Positions 22,986-35,386 of a DNA stretch of 64,000 bases are shown in pieces. The notes under the pieces were generated by a model that did no database searches, was not told the DNA's origin, and was given only the letters and a program-made list of their open reading frames with translations. Source of the stretch: Pestalotiopsis fici W106-1 (lineage: Eukaryota > Ascomycota > Sordariomycetes > Amphisphaeriales > Sporocadaceae); the NCBI RefSeq assembly GCF_000516985.1, contig NW_006917105.1, positions 361,777 to 425,776 on the forward strand. The letters are read 5' to 3'. Within the stretch, counting starts at the first letter, position 1. Every line of letters begins with the position of its first letter. A program made the position numbers and the translations under genes.

Positions 22986-23085
22986 NNNNNNNNNNNNNNN
23001 NNNNNNNNNNNNNNNNNNNNNNNNNNNNNNNNNNNNNNNNNNNNNNNNNNNNNNNNNNNNNNNNNNNNNNNNNNNNNNNNNNNNN
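22986..23085. other. Assembly gap (100 N) in a CTTT repeat
   Basis: Exactly 100 N, flanked on both sides by CTTT/TTTC tetranucleotide repeats and then a poly-T run. The round number suggests an unknown true length. Confidence 0.98.
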
Positions 23086-23145
23086 CTTTCTTTCTTTCTT
23101 TCTTTTTTTTTTTTCCTTCAAGGCCAAAGCAATTCTCCCGGAGAA

Positions 23146-24357
23146 CTACATGCGTGACTCGGCCTTTTGCCTTCTGATGGCAGTGCTGCTAATCTTGGTT
23201 GCAAAATCACTCTTCTGCGCTGTCTCGTCGGTGATATCCTCGGTATTGAGGACATCTACCTCGAAAACCTCCATGGCATGCCAGCCAAGGGACCTCCTCT
23301 TGTCGTTGACGGCAGCGCCGCCTGAACGGGTTTCTCCAGAAACAACCAGAGCATCCATGGCCTCGACGGTGACAGTAGGACCATAGGCATCTTGTATAAC
23401 AACGCAGTCGATGGAAATGGTGTCGTCTCGGAACAGTGCCGAGATGCCGCCATCTTTCCGCTCCAGCTTCAAAGTCTGCCCGTGCTTCCAGCCTTGCAAC
23501 CGAAGTGCGAGAATGGATGACAGGAACTCAATGACATAATTGGCCCGGTCATCCCAAGACTGCACAAATTCGGCATATTTTTTGTTCTTGAGCAATTCGT
23601 CGCCCGTGATACCAATGACAAAGCGGCAGGGCTTGCTGGGTGCATCTGGGGGCACGTTTAAGAGTAAGGCAGCAGCAGTTAGGAGTAATTTGTGGCCTGG
23701 GTGCAGATGATCAAATGTGCCACCGAGACATACAACATCGTACAATGGCGTTGTTGGGCCAGATGCAGCAGAAGAGGCAATGTTCAAGGTTAGTCCACCT
23801 TGGACAGTGATGATCTGGTCTTGCTTCAGAACCTGAATCTTCTCTAGCAAAACTAGGAATTTGGTCAACAACTGGTGTCCTGCCTCGGTGTCCACGCTGA
23901 AGATGTGACTCCAAGGGTGATAGGCCGAGGCAAAAGTGGCGAGATCTACGACGACAGTGTTGTTCGTCTCTATCGCGGGCCTGAAGTCATCCAGGCCTGA
24001 GCTCTGAGTAGGGCGATGGTCCACGAGCACGACACGGGCATCGACGGAGCCCCGCCCGGCGTTGACAACAGCATTGACCTGCAGCTCGGCGCAAACAATG
24101 GACAGGATGCTATATATGCCAGCCAGTAGCGACTGTGCATCCGACCAATGAAGCGACTTGCTCCGGCGGAAAGGACCTTCGAGCACGGGAGCGGCAACAG
24201 CGACAATGAGTACGGCACCATGTGAATGATCCAGCTGCTTGAGCCGTGCGATGACTGAAGTGAGCGAAGGGCGATAGGCAGCACTCAAGGCGGCACGATT
24301 CGCCGGGTGCGGCGGCGGAGGGAGCAGCAGCAGGGAAGGCGATACACTGTCCGTCAT
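23146..24357 (-). CDS. Phosphopantetheine adenylyltransferase (CoA biosynthesis, Cab4-like)
   Basis: Transfers AMP from ATP to 4'-phosphopantetheine, giving dephospho-CoA, in the cytosol. Single exon, 403 aa from ATG 24357; an in-frame ATG at 24369 would add four residues. The N-terminal half is the poorly conserved eukaryotic extension. The nucleotidyltransferase domain begins with VVCLGGTFDHLHPGHKLLL, holding the (T/H)xGH motif. It ends with the KISSTAIRRQ signature that binds ATP phosphates. No dephospho-CoA kinase domain follows, matching the monofunctional fungal enzyme. The gene is divergent from the WD40 gene at 26341. Confidence 0.9.
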   Translation of the reverse strand: MTDSVSPSLLLLPPPPHPANRAALSAAYRPSLTSVIARLKQLDHSHGAVLIVAVAAPVLEGPFRRSKSLHWSDAQSLLAGIYSILSIVCAELQVNAVVNAGRGSVDARVVLVDHRPTQSSGLDDFRPAIETNNTVVVDLATFASAYHPWSHIFSVDTEAGHQLLTKFLVLLEKIQVLKQDQIITVQGGLTLNIASSAASGPTTPLYDVVCLGGTFDHLHPGHKLLLTAAALLLNVPPDAPSKPCRFVIGITGDELLKNKKYAEFVQSWDDRANYVIEFLSSILALRLQGWKHGQTLKLERKDGGISALFRDDTISIDCVVIQDAYGPTVTVEAMDALVVSGETRSGGAAVNDKRRSLGWHAMEVFEVDVLNTEDITDETAQKSDFATKISSTAIRRQKAESRM

Positions 24358-24369
24358 GGTAGCAAACAT

Positions 24370-26340
24370 GTAAGCGAGCACCAGGCAAGACGGACAGGAC
24401 CGGTACGAATTTGACGGTTCGGAAAGGCGCGAGGTGAGAGAAAACCAGAAGAAGAAAAACCACCAAGTATAGCAAATGTATGCGCATGCAATTTTGGTGG
24501 TGAGAGAGGTTTTGATGTGCCCGGAGATGCGTGATTCTAGCAGTGTCGAGGTAGGTAAGTAGGTACTGAAGTAAGACTGGAATTATCAAGTCGGCTGTAG
24601 GAGCGCAACCCTTGGGTCGGACTGAGTTGGGACCTTGATCATCAACACTGCTTGCTTTAGGTAATTTGAATGTACTATGTCATCCTGCTCTGTGACTACC
24701 AGACCCTGCTCCAGTGTGAGTACAGTTCCATCCAGGTACCTGTAATGTAGGATAGAGGCGTTCAATGTTGCTATTGCTGGCGTTGAACCACCTACGACAT
24801 GGGGTCCTGTCGGCCTCGGGAAGCCCTCGATCGAGCACTTTCGAGAGTCTTGGAGGGGCACCGTTGACTTGAAAGATCCAAAGTCCCGTCCCGCCTCGGC
24901 TAAAGTGGGGTTGGTTGGTTCACATGTACCACCACTACGACGCGTTATAACTAAAGGCACGTCAGAGATGGTCAATCCAGGTATGATGACAACTATACAG
25001 AAAGTAAATCTCGTCCAAGCATCTCTTACCTAGGTAGGTTTTCAGCAGCCCGCGAAAAACCAGTATACCAAATTGGCTGCTCAAACTTCAGCATGATTTC
25101 TTGAATCATCATATCTAATTTGGTCTAGTAAACCTGCTTGAACTCCGGTCAGAGCTGGTTTATGTTAATATACAACCTTGCCCGTTTCAAGGTGTTTCTT
25201 GGCTTTTAATTTTATTTTCTGTTTTGTTTATTTTTCTCTAAATATTTCAGAAATACTCTGTAGCCAAGATTTGTATTTCTCTTCTTTTAAGAAAAGGAAA
25301 ATCGGATCACTACTAGCCAATAACGAGAAAGATCCAAGACAGCTCAAAAATCAACCATTCCGAGAGCCACTTGAAAGGTTATTTATTACTCGTATAATTG
25401 TGATCCATCAAGTATACTAGAATGGTAAACGATAGTTTGAGAGATTTGGGGTGCTGCACAATATTTGATAAATTTGCTTTCAAGGTAGACAAGATCAAGA
25501 CGTGCCGCCCATGTATGTCGAGGTATTTCCTGAATTTGATGACAATAAAGGGACCTTATCTAAGTGCGTGCGTGCGTGTACCTCTGCCGCACTCCCGTCA
25601 TGTGAGGGACCCTTCAATATGGAAAGAGCACTAAGTTTGACCACCTATGAGTACCTATCTTATGTAAGTACCTACCACAGGTGACCACTATACCAACCAA
25701 GCGCATCAGGTACATACCTATCAGTGTTTCCCCAAGACGTCGCTGAACATTGAACTGAATGCTGCCTATGTATTCCGTCCATACTTGGATACACACCTTA
25801 CCAACCACCTTACCTGCATACATCCATGATTTACCTATTTACTCAATCCGACACACACATACTTCGTACTTGGGCCAGGCACATAATTTGGCTGTGCCTG
25901 AGGCGACTGTCTCACGCTGCACGAGTAGCGTCTGTAAATATTTGCCGGGCTGTGGAAGAAACCTCCATACAATAACCTGTCGCGTGGCGCTGCCGGCTGG
26001 AATTAGGCGACAGACCACACAATTGCTCTACCGAAGGTAGGTAGGTGATCCATCTACTACTACCTACCTAGGTACAGTTAACTCACAGACAACCAGCCCT
26101 GCGGCACATTGGGCACGCATCGCAATCTAATAATACCCATCCACATCTGCGCCCGATACCCAGACGTTCAAGCCAGACAACATTGAACTCCTACACGCAA
26201 GTCTGTACCAACCGATTCGGCACAGTCCCATACGAACAGCGGCAACTGCGTACAGTTCTCCCTCCTCGTGCATCTCTCCCTCCATCCCACCTCGTCCGCA
26301 ACGCGCGGCCGCGACCGCGAACGGCGAAGGGCTTTTTGCG
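24370..26340. other. 2-kb divergent intergenic region
   Basis: It lies between the adenylyltransferase (-) and the WD40 gene (+). The frame at 24586-24975 lacks an ATG at its 5' end. An AT-richer patch lies at 25080-25430. TAGGTA/TACCTA clusters occur at 24549-24567, 25030-25040 and 26036-26075. No gene is supportable. Confidence 0.5.
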
Positions 26341-28362
26341 ATGAACCAGCCACCACAGTACGGCGGCCCTAGGCGCCCTAGCACCTACGGTTCTTCCCAT
26401 GACGAGCTTCACATGTCCCCCACCAGCAGTAGCCAACAGCAGCAGGCGCATATGTCGCCCCGCGACTACACCATCCCCGCGCCTCAGATCAAGCTCGACC
26501 AGAGCGCATCGCAACCCGTCACCCCCGGATCACAATATCCCTCGGCCGGAAGCAGCAGCTCCGCAGTCCCCAACGTTCTACAACCCGCCGGCGGCTTGGG
26601 TGCTCCCAGGCCACACGTCATGAGCGCCAATACCGCGCCTGCCCTGCCAACTGTGGCCGGCGGCGGGCAACAACAACACCACCACTCCCAACCACAACAA
26701 CAACCGTCTCCCGGCGACTACTCCTCTCCCTCGAAACCGCCTACGCTGAGCATCTCGTCCTCCTCTCATGGGTACTCGAGGGCGAGCCCTTCGGCTCCCT
26801 TTGAATCCTCGTCTGGCTATACTCCCTACACGCCCACCACGCCCGGAGGTTCCATAGCTGCATCCTCCCAGCTCATGTCTAGTCCCAACCCCAAACTTGG
26901 GCCCCCAGGGTCTCAGCGCAATGTCTCCAACACGCCTCTTGGCCTGGCAGATATTCGACCAAGAGCAGACTCGAGCCTGTCCGATGGCGCGCCAGGCACA
27001 CTCGGATACGAGTTTGCCAACGCCCAACCTTCTCCCAGCAATTATCTAGCGCCCTGGGCTCTCTACGCTTTTGACTGGTGTAAATGGGCACCCTCGGGCA
27101 ATGGAGCAGGCAAGGTAGCCATTGGTAGCTATCTGGAGGACGGCCACAACTATGTGAGTTGTTCTGGCGCATAACCGTTGCTGCTCGCAAAATTCTTCAG
27201 TTGGCTGACAAGGTTCTGGTACAGATTCAAATCCTGGATACCCAGGTGGTCAATGGTCCCCCTGATGACTATGGACTGGGCGCATCCAAGAAGTGCCTCG
27301 AGTTCACAAAGGTTGCCGAAGCTACACATTCGTATCCTGTCACGCGACTATTGTGGGAGCCTCCCTCCTCAAACAAGCAAACTACTGATCTGCTGGCAAC
27401 ATCTGGGGACCATCTCAGATTATGGTCCCTTCCCTCGGAACCCCAGAACTCGTATGAGAACAACATGATTGGCCGCCAACAACGCCCTGCCACAAAGCTC
27501 ACTCCGTTGGCCTTGCTTTCTAATTCCAAAACACCCGATCACACTGCGCCTCTGACGTCTCTAGACTGGAACACAGTGTCTCCGAGCCTCATCATCACCT
27601 CCAGCATAGATACGACATGTACGATTTGGGACATCCCCTCCCTTACCGCCAAGACTCAACTCATTGCCCACGACAAGGAAGTGTACGACGTACGGTTCTG
27701 CGCCAATAGCGTAGATGTGTTTGTGAGTTGTGGACAAGACGGGAGTGTTCGCATGTTCGATCTGCGAAGTCTAGAACACAGCACCATCATCTATGAGCCC
27801 ACTGCTAAGGATGACCGAGGTAAGGCATTGACTTTATATCTTAAACCCCCCCCCCCCCCCCCCCCCTTTCCCTGCAAGCCCAGTCGACTAAATCTTTTGC
27901 ATGGCAGATGCCAATGGTGGGCGGATTAGCCCGACTCTGGCTCAGCAGACAATGTCTAATGCACCACCTCTGATGAGAATTGCAACTTCCCCGCATGACA
28001 CGCATCTTCTGGCTACGTTTGCGCTGGACTCAAATGTGATTCGCATTCTTGACGTGAGGCAGCCAGGCCAAGCTCTGCTGGAGCTGCGGGGCCACGGTGG
28101 CTCAGTCAACTGTATGGAATGGTCACCTCTGCGAAGGGGCGTGCTTGCGTCTGGGGGTGACGACTGCCAGGTTCTCTTGTGGGACCTGATGAACACTGCG
28201 CCGAGCAACACGGGTACCGCTGACAAGCACTTGACACCGACCTCTGCATGGCAATGCGACTATGAAGTTGGTAATCTTGGGTGGACGCCGCAAAACAGCG
28301 AGGGCGAATGGCTAGGCGTGTCTGGCGGAAGAGGTGTTTGGGGCCTCAAGCTAAATCTATAG
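26341..28362 (+). CDS. WD40-repeat protein of the WDR68/DCAF7 (An11) family
   Basis: Model: exons 26341-27153, 27225-27819 and 27908-28362, 620 aa, introns GT-AG. The first 235 residues are a Pro/Ser/Gln-rich disordered region. Then APWALYAFDWCKWAP opens a WD40 propeller. Family hallmarks are YPVTRLLWEPP, DLLATSGDHLRLW, APLTSLDWN, SSIDTTCTIWD, TQLIAHDKEVYDVRF, GQDGSVRMFDLRSLEHSTIIYE and GGDDCQVLLWDL. In animals and plants the family scaffolds kinases (DYRK/HIPK) and MYB-bHLH factors; the fungal role is inferred. Intron 2 contains a 21-C homopolymer. The upstream CAG at 27200 would keep frame but destroys the branch site, so the acceptor at 27224 is used. Convergent with the next gene (119 bp between stops). 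Confidence 0.9.
27846..27866 (+). repeat. Poly-C homopolymer (21 C) in an intron
   Basis: Uninterrupted run of C within intron 2 of the WD40 gene. The length may be uncertain because of sequencing. Confidence 0.9.
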
Positions 28363-28481
28363 AACAAGTCCTCCGGGTGATGAATTTGACGACTGCAACG
28401 ACCGATATCTCTAACGGTAACCCTTCCGGAGCAGCACATTATCGAGGCGTCTACAGTAGAGGCCTACAAAAGAAATTTGCA

Positions 28482-29796
28482 TCACAGCTGTGCTCTTTCG
28501 CTCTGATCATCTGCCGTGCTAATCTGTATGACCGCCTTCCCCCACACTCTACGAGCAGCTATATCTTCAAGAGCCGTCGGCACGCTTTCCAAGCCCTGGT
28601 ACTTACCGGCGTAGACGGCCGGCTTGATCTGACCAGCCTCGATCAATGGCAATAATTCCGTCCATATCTGCACAGACTCTGCCGGGTCGCGTCGCTCTGA
28701 TTCTCCAAAACGCTGCAGAAACTAGTGTGAGCCTTGGCTATGTCTCATGGGCCATTTTATACGAGATTACCAGCTTTTGTGGGGAGAGGAGTGGGAGTTG
28801 AATACTGACATAACCAATAATGATGGCTTGAGAGAGCAAGACTCGATTCATCTTGACGGCTTCCAGATTACCTTCTCGTCCAGCAAACCCCATGACAAGC
28901 AACCGACCTCGGTGTACTAGACAGCGTAGACTATCGCTTACCAAGCCCACAGAGTCGAAGACAATGTCCACGCCTTTCTGGCCTGTCAGGCGATTTACCT
29001 CTTCCCACCATTTTGTATTGGCAGTATAGTTGATACATTTTTCAGCGCCGAACCTCTCTGCAATCGCGCACTTGAGCGTTGACCCAGCTGTTCCGATTAC
29101 CCGGCAGCCAAGGGCCCTGGCCAATTGCACAGCGGCCAGACCCAGCCCGCCTGCTGCGGAATGGACGAGGACAGTTTCTCCAGATTTCAGAGCGCCGCGA
29201 AGCTTGAGAGCACCGTACGAGACGGGCAGAGTCGCGCCCAATGAGGCAGCTTGTCGGTAAGACCAAGCAGGCGGCATGTGATGCAAGGCCGTGGCATTCG
29301 AAGCAGGCAATGCCAAGTATTCGGCATAGGCGCCCAAGCAGGCACCAAAGACTCGGCAACCCGGAGGAAAAGAACACGATGCCGGTGCAGAGATGACCTC
29401 ACCGGCGAACTCGAGGCCCAAAGTGAACGGAGGAGTGACATGCCTGCGGTTATTCTGATGGAGACCTCGAGACTGGTTTTTTTCCCCTCCTCTTAGCGAT
29501 GCACTTTGGCAAATGGGGGCAGGAAACCCCCCATATGGTAAGGTGAATCATGCTGGCTCACTCACATAGAGGGTGTCGACAAAGTTTACTCCCGCGGCTT
29601 TCACATGGATGAGAATCTCGTCATTATTGGGACTGGGAACGGGGATTTCGGAGACATGAACTTCAGCATAATTCTAAAAAAAAAAAAAAGACACGCTTTA
29701 GTCGACACGGTTCCGGAGCGGCAACAATACCATGATATAACTTGGGTCATGGCTGCAACTGACCTGCACAAACTTGTTAATCACAACAGCCTTCAT
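28482..29796 (-). CDS. NAD(P)H:quinone oxidoreductase, zeta-crystallin-like MDR family
   Basis: Zinc-independent medium-chain reductase acting on quinones or enones with NADPH. Model: exons 29796-29764, 29673-29566, 29472-28810 and 28712-28482, 344 aa, all introns in phase 0 with GTCAGT/GTGAGT donors. Start MKAVVINKFVQ, then GVNFVDTLYSRGLHQNN, LGLEFAGEV, cofactor loop HSAAGGLGLAAVQLA, VDIVFDSVG, and C-terminal LEDIAARRVWGKAVI. The zinc ligands of alcohol dehydrogenases are absent, as expected. The 11-codon first exon is easily missed. Confidence 0.92.
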
Positions 29797-30812
29797 TTTT
29801 TATTTCCACCGACGAATTCTTCTTCAATTGCTCTTTTGTAAGTGAGAAAGAAAGGACAAGATCAGCATGTAAGCAGTTGTGGAGTATCCAATGTTACCAC
29901 CTCTGTATGGTTGAAATGGCATCTTTGGTGAAAACAAGTTGAGTGCTGAGTGCTTGAAAGGAAAGTACTTCTGACCCTTAGACACTTATTATTAATGCTA
30001 GTTAGCACATACATAGTAGTGCTAGCTCCCAAATTGGACACCCTGGATATCAAAATCCTTGTGGTCGTCGCCAGCTCCAATTGATCACCGAACGACCGAG
30101 GTAATCTGTGTAAAGCTTGCATCAATTTCAAATTTGACTGGGAACACTAACAGTCAAGACAAGGCACATGCTACACCCGACGTGCACATATGTGCGCACC
30201 CAGCACTTATTATTACTGACTGTACCATTGTATATGTAGTAACACAAGAACGAGGTGAGTTTAGGTACGGATCTTGCATATCAGCGCTACCTACACCTTA
30301 TGACCTTGGGAACCTTCTTAGACGAACATGACTACGTGCAGCACGAACCTACCCTACATACTGCATACATTAATATACAGCGCTGAAAGTAGTTGCAGAG
30401 TAGTACATTTGATGAACATACCGCACAAAGCAACCTTTTGAGGCTGCCAGACTTGAACTAAAAGCGCAGACGTGTCGGTCGCTCCAGTTGATCCCCGCCG
30501 GTTGCGCTAGCCCAAGGTGAGACTAGTACCCTTAAGCTTTCCCTTGATTGACCCACCATTCCTCAATCCACTCTACCTACCTACCTACGCCTGCCTCGTC
30601 GAAGCTCTGACATAAAGAATCCAGACCTAACCTACAAATCCTCAACAGCGCTTCTCCCCTCTGTTGAGGCCAGATCCATTCGTGTCCATCCATTTTTCCC
30701 CTTTTGCATTCTCTGTCTATTGCCCTATTTCTAGTGCTTGCCTGCGCTATTCTAGCAACGTGGCAATCGCGCCGATTCCTTTGTCGCGAGGACATCTTTG
30801 CAACCCGCCATC
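29797..30812. other. Divergent promoter region between QOR and Spt5 genes
   Basis: No gene is supportable. A repeated TACC array lies at 30575-30590. The last 200 bases are pyrimidine-rich, as expected for a leader. Confidence 0.5.
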
Positions 30813-33800
30813 ATGAGCGACCCTCGCGACCACGACCCGGTCGATGAGTCCGAAGACGAGGACGACTTCAACCCGGCTCCTGAAGTTGGCAGCGACGCCG
30901 AAGATAACAATGGTGGTGAAGATGAATCACCCCGACGCGCCACCAAGAGGCCATCCCCCGCGCAAAGTGCCGGCGATGACGATGATGCTGAGAACGATGA
31001 AGATGATGAAGGCGAAGACTTGAATGGTGGAAACGACGATGACGAAGATGATGAAGATGAGGAGGACGACGAAGATGATGAGATTCAAGTTAGTTGCGAT
31101 CGCTTTTCCATTCTCTGTCTCTTCTTCCTTTGTTTTCACCATTTAAAAATGAATTCCCCTGCAGCCAAATGACCCTCGTCGCTTGAGCGAGAAGAGCTCT
31201 TCTAACAAGTATTAATTTGCAGGGTCATCGCCGGAAGCGTCGCAAGAACAAAACCAATGCCTTCCTTGATATCTACGCCGAAGTCGATGATGAGGACGAG
31301 GGCGAAGATGAAGACGAAGATGCTGAAGATCAGGAAGGCTTCATCGAGAGAGAGGAGCCAGGTGAAGCCGAGATTGTCGGTCGAGACGATGACACCAGAC
31401 ACCGAGAGCTCGATCGCAGACGTGATCTGGAAGCCAGTTTTGATGCTGAGCAACAGGCTGCCATCTATCAGAAGCGATACGGAAACCGCAAGCCCGCCAG
31501 AGGTATCGGCGAATCCGGCGTTGTGCCCCAGCGACTACTTCTCCCCAGTGTAGATGATCCTAGCATTTGGGGAGTTCGCTGTAAGGAGGGCAAGGAACGC
31601 GAGGTCGTCTTCTCCATCATGAAGCGAGTCGAGGAGCGCATGGGCACCAAAGACGAACTCGGCATCACGGCTGCCTTTGAGAGGGGAGGACCTAACTCGG
31701 TCATGAAGGGATTGATCTACGTGGAAGCGCCACGACAGAATGATATTCTTCAGGCTCTGGACGGCATGCTCAACGTGTACCCCAGGACAAAACTCCTTCT
31801 GGTCGACATCAAGGAAATGCCCGACCTACTTCGTGTCCAGAAGACTCCCTCATTGGAGCCTGGTTCTTGGGTTCGATTAAGACGGCCACCCAAGCACGCT
31901 GGCGACCTTGCCCAGGTTTTGGATATTACCCAGAATGGCTTGGAAGCACGAGTCAGATTCATTCCCCGTCTTGACGACGCCATACGCGATGACCCCTTGG
32001 CCGCCGCCACAGCTGATGGCAAACGAAAGCGCCCGGCCTTTGGTGTGGGCCCGCGTCCTCCCCAGAAACTCTTCAGTGAAATCGAAGCGCGGAAGAGAAA
32101 CCCCCGTGCCCTCAACTATCATACTGGCTCGAATTCTTGGGTCTACAACGGCGACGAGTTCGAGCAGGGCTTCCAGGTCAAGGACATCAAAATCCAGCTC
32201 TTGACTGTACAGGATGTCAACCCTACCCTGGAAGAGGTGACCAAATTTGCCTCGGGAGGAGAAGATGGAGTTGAGAACATCGACTTGAAGTCACTTGCCG
32301 CAAGCCTGAAGGACAGCTCTGCAAATGTTACCTATCTTCCGGGTGACATCATTGAGGTGTACGATGGCGAGCAAAAGGGTGTAGTCGGAAAGGCTACCAA
32401 TGTCCAGAACGATATCGTAACCATTGACGTCATGGAAGGAGACCTGGCCGGCCAGACCATCGAGGTTCCTACCAAGGGCTTGCGGAAGCGATTTCGAACA
32501 GGTGACCATGTCAAGGTCATTGGCGGGAGCCGCTATCGCGATGAGGTTGGTATGGTTGTCAAGATATCCGAGGACAGAGTTACGCTCTTGACAGACCAGT
32601 CTCACACGGAAATCACGGTCTTCAGTAAGGATCTCCGGGAAGCCAGCGACATTGGAGGCCAAGGTGCGCTTGGCCAATATGAAATGCTTGATCTCGTCCA
32701 GCTGGATCCCACCACTGTGGGCTGCATTGTCAAAATCGACCGCGAGTCAATGGTTGTGCTCGACCAGAATGGCGACACCCGACAAGTCCTGCCCTCTCAG
32801 ATTGCGAATAAGCTGCCGAAACGCAAAATGGCTGTGGCTGCAGATCGCAATGGCGCAGAAATCAGACTGGATGATGTGGTCAAAGAGAATGGAGGCATGG
32901 CACGACAGGGCAAGATCATTCACATTCACCGCACCTTTGTCTTTTGTCACACACATGCTACGAATGAGAACGCGGGTATCTTTGTTTCTCGGGTCAGCAA
33001 CGTCTCGACTATTTCGGCAAAGGGTGGCCGGAACAACGCAAAGTCATCCTTGCCGGACCTGAATTCGATGAACCCGGCTCTGAAGCGGAATCCCAACGGC
33101 AGTGCCATGGCTCCCCCACCCAAGCCCACCATCGGCCGTGATCGGCTCATTGGTCAGACCGTCACCATCAGGAAAGGAGGTTACAAGGGTCTTCTGGGTC
33201 GCGTCAAGGAAACGTCTGACACACATGCCCGCGTCGAGCTCCATACCAAGAGTAAGGTGATTAATCTGCCCAAACAGGATCTCATTGTCAAGGACCCCAT
33301 CACTGGCCGTGAGATCAAGAACTACGACAGCCGCCGACCGCCGGGTGCTGCTGCACCGCGCTTCGATGGTGGTCGCCCTAGTGGAGACTGGAATGCTGGA
33401 TCGCGGACGCCCATGGCTTCCTCCATGTCGAATCGGACACCTGCATGGAAGACGCCTTCTGCCCGCACCCCGGCATGGAACAAAGGCGGAAGTGGCGACT
33501 TCGGTAGTCGGACTCCAGCTTGGTCTGGTGCCGATGGCTCGCGGACCGTCAACCCCTACGACGGCAGTCGAACTGCGTACGGCTCTGGGGCTCGTACACC
33601 AGCTTGGAACTCGGGCGCAAAGACTCCGGCTCCGGATTCTTTCAGTCACGGCTCTAAGACGCCAGGTTATGGCGGCAGTGGCTCCGCGGATCCCTGGTCC
33701 TCGGGTGCAAAGACGCCGTATGGTGCTGCGGCGCCGACCCCCGGTGCAAGCGGGGGCGATACTTGGGGCTACACACCTGGAGCCTCGGGCTCATCCAGCG

Positions 33801-34093
33801 CGTACGATGCGCCGACGCCAGGAGCCCACATGCTCGGTGCCCCGACTCCTGGTGCCATGAATGCCCCAACGCCTGGTGCCTTCAACGCCCCAACACCGGG
33901 TGCCATGAATGCACCCACTCCTGGCGGCAATTGGCAGGGCGGCTGGGGAGCAGCCGATGCGCCCACACCGGCTGCTGGTGCCCCGACGCCAGCAGCAAGT
34001 GGTTCGTTCGCTTACGCTGTCAATGCCCCGACGCCTGGAGCTTGGAGTGCGGAAACACCAGCTGCAAGTGGCCCTCGCTATGAGGACGATTAA
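30813..34093 (+). CDS. SPT5: Transcription elongation factor Spt5
   Basis: Subunit of the Spt4-Spt5 (DSIF) clamp on RNA polymerase II. Model: exons 30813-31088 and 31223-34093, 1048 aa. Order of domains: an extremely acidic N-terminal region (long D/E runs around residues 15-130), the NGN domain ([22 protein letters not shown] ... GLIYVEA), then several KOW domains (for example [61 protein letters not shown]). It ends in a C-terminal repeat region of TPAW/SRTP units followed by APTPGA units. Start: ATG 30813, directly after a CAACCCGCCATC leader. Length and order are normal for fungal Spt5. Confidence 0.96.
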
Positions 34094-34478
34094 GCACTGT
34101 ACCAAGGAAAGTTCTTGAGCTTAGACAGGATGGCGCCTGGTGTTTTCTATTGATTTTGATTGCCCTGCTCCTTACTGAGCGGAATGAACTACAAAAAAAG
34201 CAAGGCCAGAAACAAACAGGCAGGGCGTGGTTGTTTTACTGGATTTGCCACCAAGCATTTGTGTAATTCTTGATAGACAAAAAAAAAGGATCAAAAATAT
34301 CGGTGTCTGCATACGGTCTTGTTTTGCGATTCCGCCCCTTTCGAGGGATGTTATCCGATTCTGTACACTCATTGACACGATGCCCCTACGTAAGCCATTT
34401 AGTCTATCTACATAAATGTCCAGCAGTCGGCCCCGCCTTTCATGCTACATGTAGACCAACCACAAATAAGGCCACCAC
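34094..34478. other. Convergent 3' intergenic region
   Basis: Short AT-rich spacer between Spt5 and the second AA9 gene. Nothing else is recognised. Confidence 0.5.
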
Positions 34479-35386
34479 CTAGCAAGTGACGACTGCAGGC
34501 CCGGGAGCTGTGTAGCTTGTTGGTACCGGATAGTAGATGTTGAGCATAATGCCGGGGTCGGTCGCCTTGTAAGCACCCGGAAAGGAGACACCGGAAAAGG
34601 ACTTTGTTCCGCTTCCCGTGACTGTGAGTTGAGCGCATCTTGGCCAGGTCAGCAACACCCCCATGGTGAACGTCATGGTCATGGTTACGGATGTTGGTAC
34701 TCACGAAATGTAAAACTGGGCACCACCGGCACTACTAGCACTATTTGTATGATTGGTGTTAGATCACGAGTGTCTACTCACGGTGCATACAGGCTTTAGG
34801 GCCCAGAAGCTGCCTACCTATGGAGCGCAATGTGTTCAACGCGCAAGAGGTAATCGCCAGGGGCCAGGCACTGGGGGATTTTGGCTGTGACCTGCGCTGC
34901 ACCTTGACTAGGCCAAGTCAATCCACTGGGGGAGATGTTGGGTCCCTGGGAGAAGATTTTGAACCAGACGGCACCATCGCCATCCCAGGCCGACGCGGTC
35001 TGCCCAGACGGGACCTTGGCCATGTAGAATTGCAGTGTGCCAGGGTGGCTGACGGAGGCGTCTGCGGTGAAACCAACCGTGGAGCCTGCGGCGACCGTCT
35101 TTGTCTGAGCGCCCTCATTTCCGGCCGCGAGCTGATAGCAACGGATCTGCGACGACGTCACGTCCGTCACTGGGCCGTTGGACTGGTAGTTTGTCGTCTT
35201 GCGGACGAATTCCCACTTTCCAGAGGCAGATCCATCTGACACGAGTGCAGGAAAGGTGTCTGGTCTCTTGTGTTAGTCATGGATCACAACAGAATGAGCG
35301 TGTTGCCCAGATAGGTGGTAGGCCGGGTCCGTACAATGCGCCTGGACAGCTACCACCAGGGCGAGGATGGCCGATGCAATCTTCAT
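34479..35386 (-). CDS. AA9 lytic polysaccharide monooxygenase without CBM
   Basis: Secreted copper monooxygenase acting on cellulose or hemicellulose. Model: exons 35386-35335, 35259-34818, 34740-34705 and 34638-34479, 229 aa; the frame closes exactly. Signal peptide [16 protein letters not shown], then His17 as the mature N-terminus ([11 protein letters not shown], a classic AA9 start). The second copper His is in HIALHSASS, and [12 protein letters not shown] carries the conserved Gln and axial Tyr. It ends at GPAVVTC with no linker or CBM1, unlike the AA9 at 18181. The 36-nt third exon is short but needed to keep [14 protein letters not shown] intact. Confidence 0.94.

Larger units (their letters stand above)
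22368..23145. other. Intergenic region with microsatellites and assembly gap
   Basis: It separates the SDR (its upstream side) from the adenylyltransferase 3' end. It contains the CA repeat, a TATAAAA-like string on the plus strand at 22430-22436 and the N gap. No gene is seen. Confidence 0.5.

Noticed and set aside
24586..24975. 129-codon minus-strand frame upstream of the adenylyltransferase
   Set aside because: Its 5' end is TTG and the only internal ATG is near the end. No recognisable family.
30440..30520. Possible second tRNA (GTTCAAGTCTGGCAGC on the minus strand)
   Set aside because: A T-loop-like string is present, but no acceptor stem or anticodon arm can be built around it.
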